Origin: Achromobacter sp. Bel
Lineage (GTDB): Bacteria; Pseudomonadota; Gammaproteobacteria; Burkholderiales; Burkholderiaceae_B
Direction of reading: 5' to 3'
DNA length: 64,000 bases
NCBI RefSeq assembly: GCF_012928505.1
Contig: NZ_JABBJN010000032.1
Span: 1-64,000 of the forward strand
Both the position numbers and the translations under genes were made by a program. Below the pieces are notes generated by a model. The model was not told the origin of the DNA. It saw only the letters and a program-made list of their open reading frames with translations, and did not search any database. Positions 1-9,937 of the stretch are shown here, one piece after another (positions within the stretch are counted from its first letter, which is position 1; every line of letters starts with the position of its first letter).

Positions 1-75
1 CGCTCACTCCGTTCGCTGCCCCCCGAGGGGGCTGCCAGCGCCTTGGGGCGGCCCGGCGCCGCTGGCGCGCGCCGC
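1..75. repeat. GC-rich intergenic repeat, window edge
   Basis: This non-coding stretch contains a C6/G5 inverted repeat (GCCCCC 18-23 pairing with GGGGGC 27-32) followed by a GGCCCGGCGCCGCTGGCG-like tail. It has the same general make-up as the longer repeats at 7449-7532 and 23401-23486: a C-run/G-run hairpin, then a CGCCGCTG block. I infer a diverged member of the same dispersed family. It separates gatB from whatever lies to the left, possibly gatA by analogy with other genomes. Confidence 0.45.
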
Positions 76-104
76 TGCGGCACTATTGATTGGAACTACA
101 GATA

Positions 105-1562
<1,458 letters not shown>

Positions 1563-1591
1563 TAGTTCCGTCGGGAATCAGACTGATAACA

Positions 1592-1623
1592 GGCCGCGGC
1601 ACCTTGCCGCGGCCTTTTCTTTT
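1592..1623 (+). terminator. Rho-independent terminator of gatB
   Basis: A perfect 9-bp stem (GGCCGCGGC 1592-1600 with GCCGCGGCC 1606-1614) and a 5-nt loop are followed by TTTTCTTTT. It lies 30 bp after the gatB stop. Confidence 0.9.
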
Positions 1624-1664
1624 GCGAAGAATGGGGATGGTCAACCTTTGATCGGAGCCCCCAA

Positions 1665-1913
1665 ATGTCTGCCTACATCGAAGTGTCCCAGGACGCCGTC
1701 GCTGAGCGCCTTGAGGCGCTGATTCTGGCCGCCCAGAACGGCGCACGTGTCGTCATCACGAAAGACGGCGTCGCCCGCGCCTATATCCGCCCGGCGAATC
1801 CGGACATGACCGAAGACATGTACGACGCTATTGAGGCGCTGCAGGCCTTCCCCTTGAATCGGGGCGTGTCGGACGAGCAAGTTCGCGCCTGGGTCACCGA
1901 GGACCAGCGATGA
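1665..1913 (+). CDS. Phd/YefM-type antitoxin of a type II toxin-antitoxin module
   Basis: This 82-residue protein has the Phd/YefM layout: an N-terminal DNA-binding half (SAYIEVSQDAVAERLEALI, then GARVVITKDGVARAYIRP) and an acidic C-terminal tail that would wrap the toxin. GGAG sits 8 bp before the ATG. The stop codon overlaps the start of the PIN toxin gene by four bases (ATGA at 1910-1913), the usual coupling in such operons. The toxin is frameshifted, so the antitoxin may now be free of its partner, or may still act as a DNA-binding autorepressor. The family assignment rests on layout and neighbour, not on a search. Confidence 0.75.
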   Translation: MSAYIEVSQDAVAERLEALILAAQNGARVVITKDGVARAYIRPANPDMTEDMYDAIEALQAFPLNRGVSDEQVRAWVTEDQR

Positions 1914-2369
1914 AAACCGTGCTGGATGCGTCGGTTGCGCTTGCATGGCTGTTGATCCGCAACGATCGCTCTGAAGCGTTGGTCGCAAGGCATCTGCTGG
2001 AACAGGCCAAGCACTTCAAAATCCTTGTTCCGCACCACTGGCACGCCGAGGTCGGCAATGGCATGCTAAGGAACCCAACGCGCTCGCGCGGTGTCCGCCA
2101 CCGAAACCAGTGCCTTCCTGGATAAGCTTGAACGGCTGGCAATACAGCACGACCGGCCGCACACCCCCGATAGATGGCGATCCACACATAACATCGCAAC
2201 GACGCATGCCTTGACGGCCTATGACGCGGCCTACGTGGAGCTAGCTGCCAGGTCCGGCAGCAATTTGGCCACGTTCGACAAGAAACTGGCTGACGCCGCC
2301 CGAGCCTATGGCGTGCCGGTGTTCGGGCAGCGCCATGGCGTTGCTGAATCCGTGGCGCGATACGGCTGA
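1910..2369 (+). pseudogene. VapC-like PIN-domain toxin, frameshifted
   Basis: The first frame (1910-2125) gives the start of a PIN ribonuclease: MKTVLDASVALAWLL with the first catalytic Asp, then HHWHAEVGNGML with the conserved Glu. Homology then jumps to the next frame (readable from about 2070 to 2369). That frame supplies VSATETSAFLDKL, the catalytic-Asp segment LTAYDAAYVELA, and ATFDKKLADAARAYGV. The shift lies near 2066-2078 and fits one extra base in this sequence. Joined, the pieces make a toxin of about 152 residues, normal for PIN toxins. The gene therefore looks inactivated by a single recent indel, unless the indel is a sequencing error. All recognisable catalytic segments survive on either side. 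Confidence 0.8.
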
Positions 2370-2410
2370 GCGGAATTGGACGCGCCCGCCAGCCCCTTGC
2401 CGCACCGCTT

Positions 2411-3097
2411 TTATTTCACCCCGTACTTCGTCCGGTACGCCTGCACGGCGTCGCGGTTTTCGGCGAACGATGCGTCGTCTTGCAACAACGCCATGATGTC
2501 CGACAGCGACGCGATCGCCACGACCGGAATGCCGTAGGTCTTGGCCACATCCTGCACGGCCGAATGTGCCGACAGCGCGTCGTCCGGGCCGGCGCGTTCC
2601 ATGCGGTCCATGGCGATCAGCACGGCGGCCGGTTCGGCGCCCGCGCTGCGGATGATCTCCACCGATTCGCGCACCGACGTGCCTGCCGTGATCACGTCAT
2701 CAATGATGACGACCTTGCCCTTTAGCGGTGCGCCGACCAGGGTGCCGCCTTCGCCGTGGTCCTTGGCCTCCTTGCGGTTGTAGGCGAACGGCACGTCGCC
2801 GCGGCCTTGCATGGCCGGGTGGCCGGCCAGCGCCACGGCCGTTGCGGTCGCCAACGGGATGCCCTTGTATGCCGGGCCGAACAACATGTCGAATGCCACG
2901 CCCGAATCCAGCAGCGCCTGCGCGTAGAACTGCGCCAGCTTGCCGACCGAGCCGCCGCTGTTGAACAGGCCGGCATTGAAGAAATAGGGGCTGATCCGGC
3001 CCGACTTGACCTTGAAACTGCCAAAGCGCAGCACGCCTTCGTTCAGGGCAAAGCGGACAAAATCGAGGGAGGTGGCGGAAGAAGTGGCGGCGGGCAT
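2411..3097 (-). CDS. pyrE: Orotate phosphoribosyltransferase
   Basis: PyrE transfers the phosphoribosyl group of PRPP to orotate, giving OMP in cytosolic UMP synthesis. The 228-residue product has the PRPP-binding motif [21 protein letters not shown] around residues 125-145, plus the substrate segments [17 protein letters not shown] and [12 protein letters not shown]. Length and order match bacterial OPRTases. It is transcribed divergently from the exonuclease III gene across a 133-bp gap, so its promoter must lie there. Its 3' end faces the toxin pseudogene, with no clear hairpin between. Confidence 0.95.
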   Translation of the reverse strand: MPAATSSATSLDFVRFALNEGVLRFGSFKVKSGRISPYFFNAGLFNSGGSVGKLAQFYAQALLDSGVAFDMLFGPAYKGIPLATATAVALAGHPAMQGRGDVPFAYNRKEAKDHGEGGTLVGAPLKGKVVIIDDVITAGTSVRESVEIIRSAGAEPAAVLIAMDRMERAGPDDALSAHSAVQDVAKTYGIPVVAIASLSDIMALLQDDASFAENRDAVQAYRTKYGVK

Positions 3098-3230
3098 ACG
3101 AGGGGGATCCGGTAGATGGCAAACCCCGGCATTTTATCCGTTGTCAGGGCTATTGCCCGGCGCCGGCGCCGAGTCGGTTAAATTCCTGGCATTGTTCCGG
3201 CCTCCGCGGCCGCTCTACAGGAGTCTCGCT

Positions 3231-4019
3231 TTGCTGCGCATCACGTCCATCAATCTCAACGGCATCCGGTCCGCCTTCCGCAAGGGCCTGCAACCCTGGA
3301 TGGACAAGCATGCCGCAGACGTCCTTTGCCTTCAGGAAATCAAGATCGCCGAGGCGGACCTGACCGACGACCTGCGCCACCCTCCCGGCTATACCGGCCA
3401 CTTCCACCATGCGGTCAAGAAGGGCTACAGCGGGGTGGGCATCTACCTGCGCGACGCCGCCGAACGCGTGAACGTCGGACTGGACTGCGAAGAGTTCGAC
3501 CCCGAAGGCCGCATCATCCGCGCCGACTGGAAGAACCTGTCGGTGATCAGCGCCTACCTGCCGTCGGGTTCCAGCGGCGACGAACGGCAGCAAGCCAAGT
3601 ACCGTTTCCTGGACCGTTTCGGCCCCTGGATCGACGCCCTGATGCACGAGCACAAGACCACCGGCCGCGAGTTCATCATCTGCGGCGACTGGAACATCGC
3701 GCACAAGGAAATCGACCTGAAGAACTGGAAGGGCAACCTGAAGAATTCCGGTTTCCTGCCCGAGGAACGCGCCTGGCTGACCGACGTGTTCGACAAGCGC
3801 GGCTTCGTGGACGTGTTCCGCACCATCGACGACCGGCCCGACCAGTACACCTGGTGGAGCAACCGCGGCCAAGCCTGGGCCAAGAACGTCGGGTGGCGGA
3901 TCGATTACCAGATCGCGACCCCGGGCATCGCGGCCCGCGCCCGCAACGTGGCCATCTACAAGGACGAGCGCTTCTCGGACCACGCGCCGCTGACGATCGA
4001 CTACGACGCCACGCTCTGA
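3231..4019 (+). CDS. xthA: Exodeoxyribonuclease III (AP endonuclease family)
   Basis: This is an ExoIII/APE-type nuclease of the endonuclease/exonuclease/phosphatase fold. It incises DNA at abasic sites and removes 3' blocks in base excision repair. Visible active-site blocks are ITSINLNGIRSAF, CLQEIKI (metal-binding Glu), ICGDWNIAH (Asp/Asn) and the terminal FSDHAPLTIDYD (catalytic His). I start it at the TTG at 3231, because CAGGAG at 3218-3223 lies 7 bp upstream and the conserved N-terminus begins there. This gives 262 residues, close to the usual 255-270. The reading frame stays open further upstream without family support. Its last 19 bases overlap the tail of the convergent LysR gene. 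Confidence 0.92.
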   Translation: MLRITSINLNGIRSAFRKGLQPWMDKHAADVLCLQEIKIAEADLTDDLRHPPGYTGHFHHAVKKGYSGVGIYLRDAAERVNVGLDCEEFDPEGRIIRADWKNLSVISAYLPSGSSGDERQQAKYRFLDRFGPWIDALMHEHKTTGREFIICGDWNIAHKEIDLKNWKGNLKNSGFLPEERAWLTDVFDKRGFVDVFRTIDDRPDQYTWWSNRGQAWAKNVGWRIDYQIATPGIAARARNVAIYKDERFSDHAPLTIDYDATL

Positions 4020-4921
4020 CGCGGCCAGGCGTCGTAGCCCTCCGCATCCGGCAACGACGCCGCAGCCTCCTGGCGCAGCCATGCCAGGAACGCCGCCGCC
4101 CGGGGATCCTTCTCGAACGGGCGGGGCGACAGCAGGAAGTACGCCGAACCGTCGCGGATGAACCCACAAGGCGCCTCCAGCCGGTGGTCGCGCAACGCGT
4201 CCCGCACCATCAGTGCCGAGCCGATGGCTAGCCCCAAGCCTGCCGCGGCCGCCTGCAGGCTGAGATAGAAATGTTCATAGACTGGTCCTGCCTTGCGCGG
4301 GGCCTTGTGGCCCGAGACCTGAGCCCATTGCCGCCAAGCGCCGGGCCGGGTCGCGCTGCCCAAGGCCGCCGCACCATTCCAGGCTTGCTCGCCTGAACCG
4401 CCCGCCACGCCCGGCCGGCAGACCGGGCCCGTCCATTCATCGCATACGCGCTCGGCATGCACGGCCGCGTCCCATTCAAAATCGTTGCGCCGCAGCGCCA
4501 CGTCCACGCCCTGCGCCGCGAAATCCACAGGGCCGCCCGCCGCATACAGGTGCACCTGGATGCCCGGATGTGCCCGCTGGAAATCGGGCAGGCGCGGAAT
4601 CAACCACATCATGGCAATGGTCGGCTCACACGAGAGCACCAGCGGCGCGTCGGCGGCAGGCTGGCGCAGTTGCGCCAGCCCCGCTGACAACTGCTCGAAC
4701 AGACTGCGCGTCAGCACCAGCAGCTGGCGCCCGGCATCGGTCAGGAAAACAGCCCGATTCCGGCGTTCGAACAAGACCAGCCCCAACGCCTGCTCCAACT
4801 GCTTGATCTGCCGGCTGACCGCGCCGTGTGTGACATGCAACTCTTCCGCCGCCCGGCCAAAGGCCTCATGGCGGGCTGCGGCATCGAAGACACGCAAGGA
4901 GCCCAGTGGGGGAAGCTTCAT
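4001..4921 (-). CDS. LysR-family regulator, GcvA-like, divergent to a LysE exporter
   Basis: This 306-residue regulator has an N-terminal winged helix-turn-helix (LRVFDAAARHEAFGRAAEEL, then THGAVSRQIKQLEQALG) and a periplasmic-binding-like effector domain (LIPRLPDFQRAHPGIQV). The HTH has the GcvA subgroup look. The ATG at 4921 starts the MKLPPLGSLRVFDAAARH segment typical of the group. A longer frame to 5011 adds 30 residues of no family resemblance. It lies head to head with the LysE-type gene at 5047, so it probably controls that exporter from the 125-bp intergenic region. The inducer is unknown. Its 3' end overlaps the exonuclease gene by 19 bp in convergent orientation. Confidence 0.85.
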   Translation of the reverse strand: MKLPPLGSLRVFDAAARHEAFGRAAEELHVTHGAVSRQIKQLEQALGLVLFERRNRAVFLTDAGRQLLVLTRSLFEQLSAGLAQLRQPAADAPLVLSCEPTIAMMWLIPRLPDFQRAHPGIQVHLYAAGGPVDFAAQGVDVALRRNDFEWDAAVHAERVCDEWTGPVCRPGVAGGSGEQAWNGAAALGSATRPGAWRQWAQVSGHKAPRKAGPVYEHFYLSLQAAAAGLGLAIGSALMVRDALRDHRLEAPCGFIRDGSAYFLLSPRPFEKDPRAAAFLAWLRQEAAASLPDAEGYDAWPRQSVAS

Positions 4922-5046
4922 CGTAATAGGTGATTTTTTCTGACGGATATCCGGCATTAAAAATCGTTTTTCATCGCTGCACCAGCGCCACACAATGGGC
5001 GCCCCTTCCATAACCCTTGTCGCGCGCCTTTCCCGCCGCCGCTGCC

Positions 5047-5658
5047 ATGACCGAACTGATCGCCGTTGCCCTCATCACCGTGCTTGCCGTCATCAGCCCG
5101 GGGCCCGATTTTGCGATGGTGACACGCTACAGCTACCTGTTCGGCCGGCGCACGGGCCTTGTCTGCGCGCTAGGCATCGCCCTGGGCGTGCAGGTCCACG
5201 TGTTCTATACGATGTTCGGCGTAAGCCTGCTGGCCCATTACGCGCAGCCCGTGCTGCAAGGCATCAAACTGGCCGGCGCCTGCTATCTGGTCTTCATGGG
5301 CTGGAAGACCTTCTTCAACCGTACCCCGGTCAGCCGCGACCTGTCGGCGCGCCCCCCGATCTCGGCCTGGCAGGCGCTCTACAGCGGCTTTCTGACCAAT
5401 GCGCTGAATCCCAAGACCACGCTGTTTGTCATCAGCACCTATACGCAGGTGGTGGCACCCGGCACGCCGCTGCCCCAGCAGTTCGGCTACGGACTGTTCA
5501 TGTCCTTCGCGCATTGGGTGTGGTTCAGCGTGGTGGCGTGGTCGGTGTCGTCGGTGATCCTGCGCCGGCTGCTGCTGGATCACCAGCGCACCGCTGACCG
5601 GGTGGTGGGCGCCATCTTGATGGCATTGGGCGCGACACTGGCGGTTGTACAGGTCTGA
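5047..5658 (+). CDS. LysE/RhtB-family amino acid or metabolite exporter
   Basis: An integral membrane exporter of the LysE/RhtB superfamily, 203 residues with about six hydrophobic segments. Signature blocks are the N-terminal ISPGPDFAMVTRYS (family motif PGP) and GFLTNALNPKTTLFVIS in the middle. Such proteins export amino acids such as homoserine, threonine or lysine by proton exchange; the substrate here cannot be read from sequence. I prefer the ATG at 5047 because the first membrane segment begins at once. An upstream ATG at 5017 would add ten residues. The divergent GcvA-like regulator is its likely controller. Confidence 0.85.
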   Translation: MTELIAVALITVLAVISPGPDFAMVTRYSYLFGRRTGLVCALGIALGVQVHVFYTMFGVSLLAHYAQPVLQGIKLAGACYLVFMGWKTFFNRTPVSRDLSARPPISAWQALYSGFLTNALNPKTTLFVISTYTQVVAPGTPLPQQFGYGLFMSFAHWVWFSVVAWSVSSVILRRLLLDHQRTADRVVGAILMALGATLAVVQV

Positions 5659-5962
5659 TTCCGCGTGGAATCAGGTGATCTTTCTCAAATAAATAATGGG
5701 GACGCATAAATAGGAAGAAACGAGAGGCGGGACACCCGGATACCGCCAGGAGCCCCTTATTTCCTGAGGGATGGACCGTTCCGCAGCCTTCAGGCATCTT
5801 CCAATAAAACGGGGACATATTAATTTTCCCTGTAAATACAAGGCTAATGCCCCCGCACCACGTCTTTTCCCCTGCAAACCGGGTTTCTCGGGATTTAATA
5901 CGTCCCCAATATACAGCAATAAAAAGTGCTTAAATATCAAGGTGATGGCGACGTTTCTGGCT
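5659..5962. other. AT-rich non-coding patch with repeated GGGGAC-ATTAAT motifs
   Basis: No credible gene lies between the LysE gene and the gdhA promoter. The stretch is clearly AT-richer than its surroundings. It holds three copies of a GGGGAC-NN-AT-rich motif: direct at 5698-5703 and 5811-5816, and inverted at 5902-5907 (GTCCCC preceded by GGATTTAATAC). A fourth copy lies upstream of nhaA at 34987-35004. Such blocks resemble the decayed flanks of IS200-like or REP-associated transposase elements, an inference from remembered patterns. No transposase reading frame remains. Confidence 0.5.
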
Positions 5963-5992
5963 TTGCGCAGAGCAACAATTTGCCCCTACAAT
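5963..5992 (+). promoter_or_regulatory. Putative sigma-70 promoter of gdhA
   Basis: TTGCGC (5963-5968), an 18-bp spacer and TACAAT (5987-5992) form a fair sigma-70 promoter about 100 bp before the gdhA start. Transcription would begin near 5999, inside the palindrome described next. Confidence 0.5.
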
Positions 5993-5994
5993 TC

Positions 5995-6011
5995 CGCACC
6001 ATGCTGGTGCG
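5995..6011. promoter_or_regulatory. NtrC-like palindrome at the gdhA transcription start
   Basis: CGCACC-ATGCT-GGTGCG matches the NtrC consensus TGCACC-N5-GGTGCA except for its two outermost bases. A further half-site TGCACC is at 6017-6022. It sits on the predicted start of gdhA transcription, a position that suits repression rather than activation. Direct repression of gdhA by NtrC has been reported in Pseudomonas putida; its operation here is inference. Confidence 0.45.
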
Positions 6012-6089
6012 AATCATGCACCAGAACCAATAATTCGCGCCCCAAAACGGCGCACACCCGCACCTGTTCGAAGCACCCCCGAGGAGATC

Positions 6090-7436
<1,347 letters not shown>

Positions 7437-7448
7437 TTTCCCCCCCCC

Positions 7449-7532
7449 CCGCAGCGCTGCGCGCTTCCCCCCCAGGGGGGCGCCGCTGCGGACCGGCGAA
7501 GCCGGATCCGCGCGGCCCCGATTGGGGTAGAC
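7449..7532. repeat. Dispersed GC-rich intergenic repeat, copy 2
   Basis: The element can fold into nested hairpins: CCGCAGCG (7449-7456) pairs with CGCTGCGG (7484-7491) around a C-run/G-run core. It continues with GACCGGCGAAGCCGGATCC, another small hairpin, and a GGCCCCGAT-GGGG-AGACC end. Nearly the same sequence recurs at 23401-23486. Both copies lie just downstream of a gene and could slow ribosomes or end transcription. Confidence 0.75.
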
Positions 7533-7587
7533 CTGCCTCTGATCGGGACAGACATGCCCGATTGAGAGTCTGTTCAGGTGAAACACA

Positions 7588-7607
7588 CCCGCGCCAGCAG
7601 GCGCGGG
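7588..7607 (-). terminator. Hairpin after the PCu(A)C gene
   Basis: CCCGCGCC (7588-7595) and GGCGCGGG (7600-7607) form a perfect 8-bp stem with a 4-nt loop just past the end of the leftward gene. The following tract on the minus strand (TGTGTTTC) is only moderately T-rich, so this is a weak terminator call. Confidence 0.5.
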
Positions 7608-7620
7608 CTGCGCTGGACGC

Positions 7621-8121
7621 CTAGTGTTTCATCGCGCCGTGGTCCATGCCGCCATGGCTCATGCCGGGGTTGTGCGAGGCCGGCTTGACCTTGAACTGCA
7701 CGGCGACTTCGCCGGCCTTTTCGAACTTCAGGGTGGCGGGCACGGTCGCGCCGTCGGTGAACGGCGCCTTCAGTTTGATGAACATGACGTGGTAGCCGCC
7801 CGGGCTGAGCTTGACCTCGGTATCGGCAGGCAGCGCAATGCCGCCCTCGACCTGACGCATTTTCGACACGCCGTTCTCGGTCTGCACGGTATGTAGTTCG
7901 ACCCGCTCGGCGGCATCCGACGACACCGACAGCAGGCGGTCTTCGGTCTTGGCGTCGTTATCGATATCCATATACCCCGCGCCGTTGGACTGGCCCGGCG
8001 CCGAGGCGCGGACCCACAGGTCGTCGACTTCGACCTGGCCGACCTTGTAGTCCTTCGCCCATGCCGTGCCGGCCGTACACAGGCCCAGGGCGGCAATGAC
8101 TGCGAACTTGCGGATGTTCAT
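7621..8121 (-). CDS. Periplasmic copper chaperone, PCu(A)C family
   Basis: This 166-residue secreted protein has a signal peptide (residues 1-22, cleavage after AWA) and one PCu(A)C/DUF461 beta domain. Copper(I) ligands follow the family pattern: His77, then ten residues and Met88, and His111-Val-Met113. The family delivers copper to the CuA or CuB sites of cytochrome oxidases. A His/Met-rich tail (residues 150-166, HNPGMSHGGMDHGAMKH) adds likely copper(II) ligands, as in other long members. AGGAGG precedes the start. It lies 20 bp downstream of an argP-like gene on the same strand, so the two may be co-transcribed although their roles look unrelated. Confidence 0.9.
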   Translation of the reverse strand: MNIRKFAVIAALGLCTAGTAWAKDYKVGQVEVDDLWVRASAPGQSNGAGYMDIDNDAKTEDRLLSVSSDAAERVELHTVQTENGVSKMRQVEGGIALPADTEVKLSPGGYHVMFIKLKAPFTDGATVPATLKFEKAGEVAVQFKVKPASHNPGMSHGGMDHGAMKH

Positions 8122-8140
8122 GGGGTGTCCTCCTAGTGGG

Positions 8141-9040
8141 TTAACGCCGCCGGACCAAGCTGCGGGCGGCCGACAGAACCGAATCGGTCAAGGCTTCCAT
8201 CGCCTCGGAGTTTACCCGCCAATGCTGCCAATACAGCGGCACATCCTCCCAGGCGCGGCCCCGAAGCAGCATCAACTGACCTGCATCAAGGTGCTCCTGG
8301 ACGAGCGGCAGCGGATTCATGGTCCAGCCCAGTCCGCCCAGCGTGGCCTGCACGAAAGCGCGCGTGGAAGGCACCCACCAGACCGGAGGCTGCCACGGCG
8401 CCGGATCCGATATCTTGTGGGCAAAGCGCGCCTGCAAGGCGTCCTTGCGGTTGAACACCAGCACCGGGGCTTCGGCCAGGGTCTGCGCGTTCACGCCCTG
8501 CGCGAAGTAGCGTTTGTGGAAATCCGGCGTGCAGGTGGCCACATAGCGCATGCAGCCCAACGCGTGGATGCGGCAACCCTGCACGGGGTCGGCCAACGTG
8601 GTCACGGCGCCCAGCACCGAGCCGTTGCGCAGCAGCGCCGCGGTGTGGTCCTGGTCTTCGGACAACATGTCCAGCGTGGCCCGGGTGCGGGCCGAGAACT
8701 GCAGGGCCGCGTCGACGAACCAGGTCTCCAGACTGTCGTGGTTGACCGCGATGGGGATGCTGGCGTGGGGAACCTCGTCGTCCGACACCCCCAGGCGGTT
8801 CAGCGCATCGTGCTCCAGCAGCGCCGTCTGTTCGGCCAGTTGCACCAGCACTTGCCCGTCCGCCGTGGCGGCGGCCGGCACGGTGCGCTGGACCAGCAGG
8901 CGGCCCATTCGGTCTTCCAACGCCTTGATCCGCTGCGACACCGCCGACGGCGTCACGCTCAGGGACAGCGCGGCGCGTTCGAAGCTGCCTTCGCGCACCA
9001 CGGCGGCCAGCGCCCGCAAGTTTCCGTGATCGAGTTTCAT
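8141..9040 (-). CDS. argP: ArgP/LysG-type LysR regulator
   Basis: This 299-residue LysR protein begins MKLDHGNLRALAAVVREGSF and has the ArgP-type HTH segment SVTPSAVSQRIKALEDRMG with QRT after it. ArgP/LysG regulators sense basic amino acids and activate a divergent LysE/ArgO exporter. The gene here is head to head with such an exporter (9189), with 148 bp between, which supports the assignment. Identification as the ArgP subgroup rests on motif and context; a search could place it elsewhere among LysR proteins. The PCu(A)C gene follows 20 bp downstream. Confidence 0.85.
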   Translation of the reverse strand: MKLDHGNLRALAAVVREGSFERAALSLSVTPSAVSQRIKALEDRMGRLLVQRTVPAAATADGQVLVQLAEQTALLEHDALNRLGVSDDEVPHASIPIAVNHDSLETWFVDAALQFSARTRATLDMLSEDQDHTAALLRNGSVLGAVTTLADPVQGCRIHALGCMRYVATCTPDFHKRYFAQGVNAQTLAEAPVLVFNRKDALQARFAHKISDPAPWQPPVWWVPSTRAFVQATLGGLGWTMNPLPLVQEHLDAGQLMLLRGRAWEDVPLYWQHWRVNSEAMEALTDSVLSAARSLVRRR

Positions 9041-9188
9041 TGATTAGTTTTACTTAATATAGTGAAGGAAAATTAGCTGTATTTCATCTCGCACGCAAGC
9101 GAAAATACGCTATCTCCAGAGTGCGCAATGCCTCTGGAACCCTCATCAAAGCGCCGCCACAGGCGTTGCAGTCACAGGTATTTGCATC

Positions 9189-9821
9189 ATGTTCGCCACC
9201 TTGTCATCCCCCCTCTTCCTGACCGCCTGGGCCAGCGGAACCGCCACCGGATTGGGCCTGTTCGCCGTGGTCGGCGCGCAAAGCGCCTTCATCCTGCGCC
9301 AAGGCCTGATGCGGGCGCATCTGCTCAGCGTTGTCGCCATCTGCGCGCTGATCGACGCCGTGTTCATCTTCGCCAGCGTGTCCGGTTTGCAGGCGCTGAC
9401 GTCCTGGTTCCCGTGGCTGACCACCGCCGTGCTGTGGTTCGGCGTGGCCTTCCTGTCCTGGTATGCCGTGCAATCGGCCCGCCGCGCCTGGACGGCCACC
9501 GGCGGCCTGGCCGCCGCACGCGACGTGGTCCCGTCGCGCCGCGCGGCCATGCTGGGCGCGCTGGGCTTTTCGCTGCTGAACCCCCATTTCTGGCTGGACA
9601 TGGTGGTGGTGGGTTCACTCGCGCACGGCTTCGACGACGCCCGCATGGCATTCGCCGCCGGCGCTTTCACCGCGAGCCTGCTGTGGCTGGCCGTGCTGGG
9701 CATCGGCTCGCGCCTGTTCGCCCGCTTCTTCGCCAGCGCGTCGGCCTGGCGCGTCCTGGACGGCCTCATCGCCGTGATCATGGCCGGCCTGGCGGTCAGC
9801 CTGGCCATCAAGGGCATCTAA
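9189..9821 (+). CDS. LysE/ArgO-type basic amino acid exporter
   Basis: This is a 210-residue membrane protein of the LysE/ArgO branch. It has the family's N-terminal LGLFAVVGAQSAFILRQGL (the GAQ-NA-like motif), a mid segment GFSLLNPHFWLDM, and about five to six membrane spans. The branch exports L-arginine and/or L-lysine when their cytosolic levels rise, under a divergent ArgP/LysG regulator, the arrangement seen here. The ATG at 9189 opens the first hydrophobic segment. A longer overlapping frame begins at 9128 in another phase and is not the gene. A strong hairpin terminator follows. Confidence 0.9.
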   Translation: MFATLSSPLFLTAWASGTATGLGLFAVVGAQSAFILRQGLMRAHLLSVVAICALIDAVFIFASVSGLQALTSWFPWLTTAVLWFGVAFLSWYAVQSARRAWTATGGLAAARDVVPSRRAAMLGALGFSLLNPHFWLDMVVVGSLAHGFDDARMAFAAGAFTASLLWLAVLGIGSRLFARFFASASAWRVLDGLIAVIMAGLAVSLAIKGI

Positions 9822-9846
9822 GCCGGCCCGGCTTGTCCGGGCCACC

Positions 9847-9882
9847 GCGGCGCGCCGGGAAGGCGCGCCGCCATCACTTTTA
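9847..9882 (+). terminator. Rho-independent terminator of the LysE/ArgO gene
   Basis: A perfect 10-bp stem (GCGGCGCGCC 9847-9856 with GGCGCGCCGC 9862-9871) and a 5-nt loop are followed by CATCACTTTTAT. A second small stem (GGCCCGG/CCGGGCC, 9825-9843) lies immediately before it. Confidence 0.75.
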
Positions 9883-9937
9883 TAATGTCCCCGTTGCCAC
9901 TCTTTCGTCGGGCGCACGGCCGGCCCGCCAGACGATC

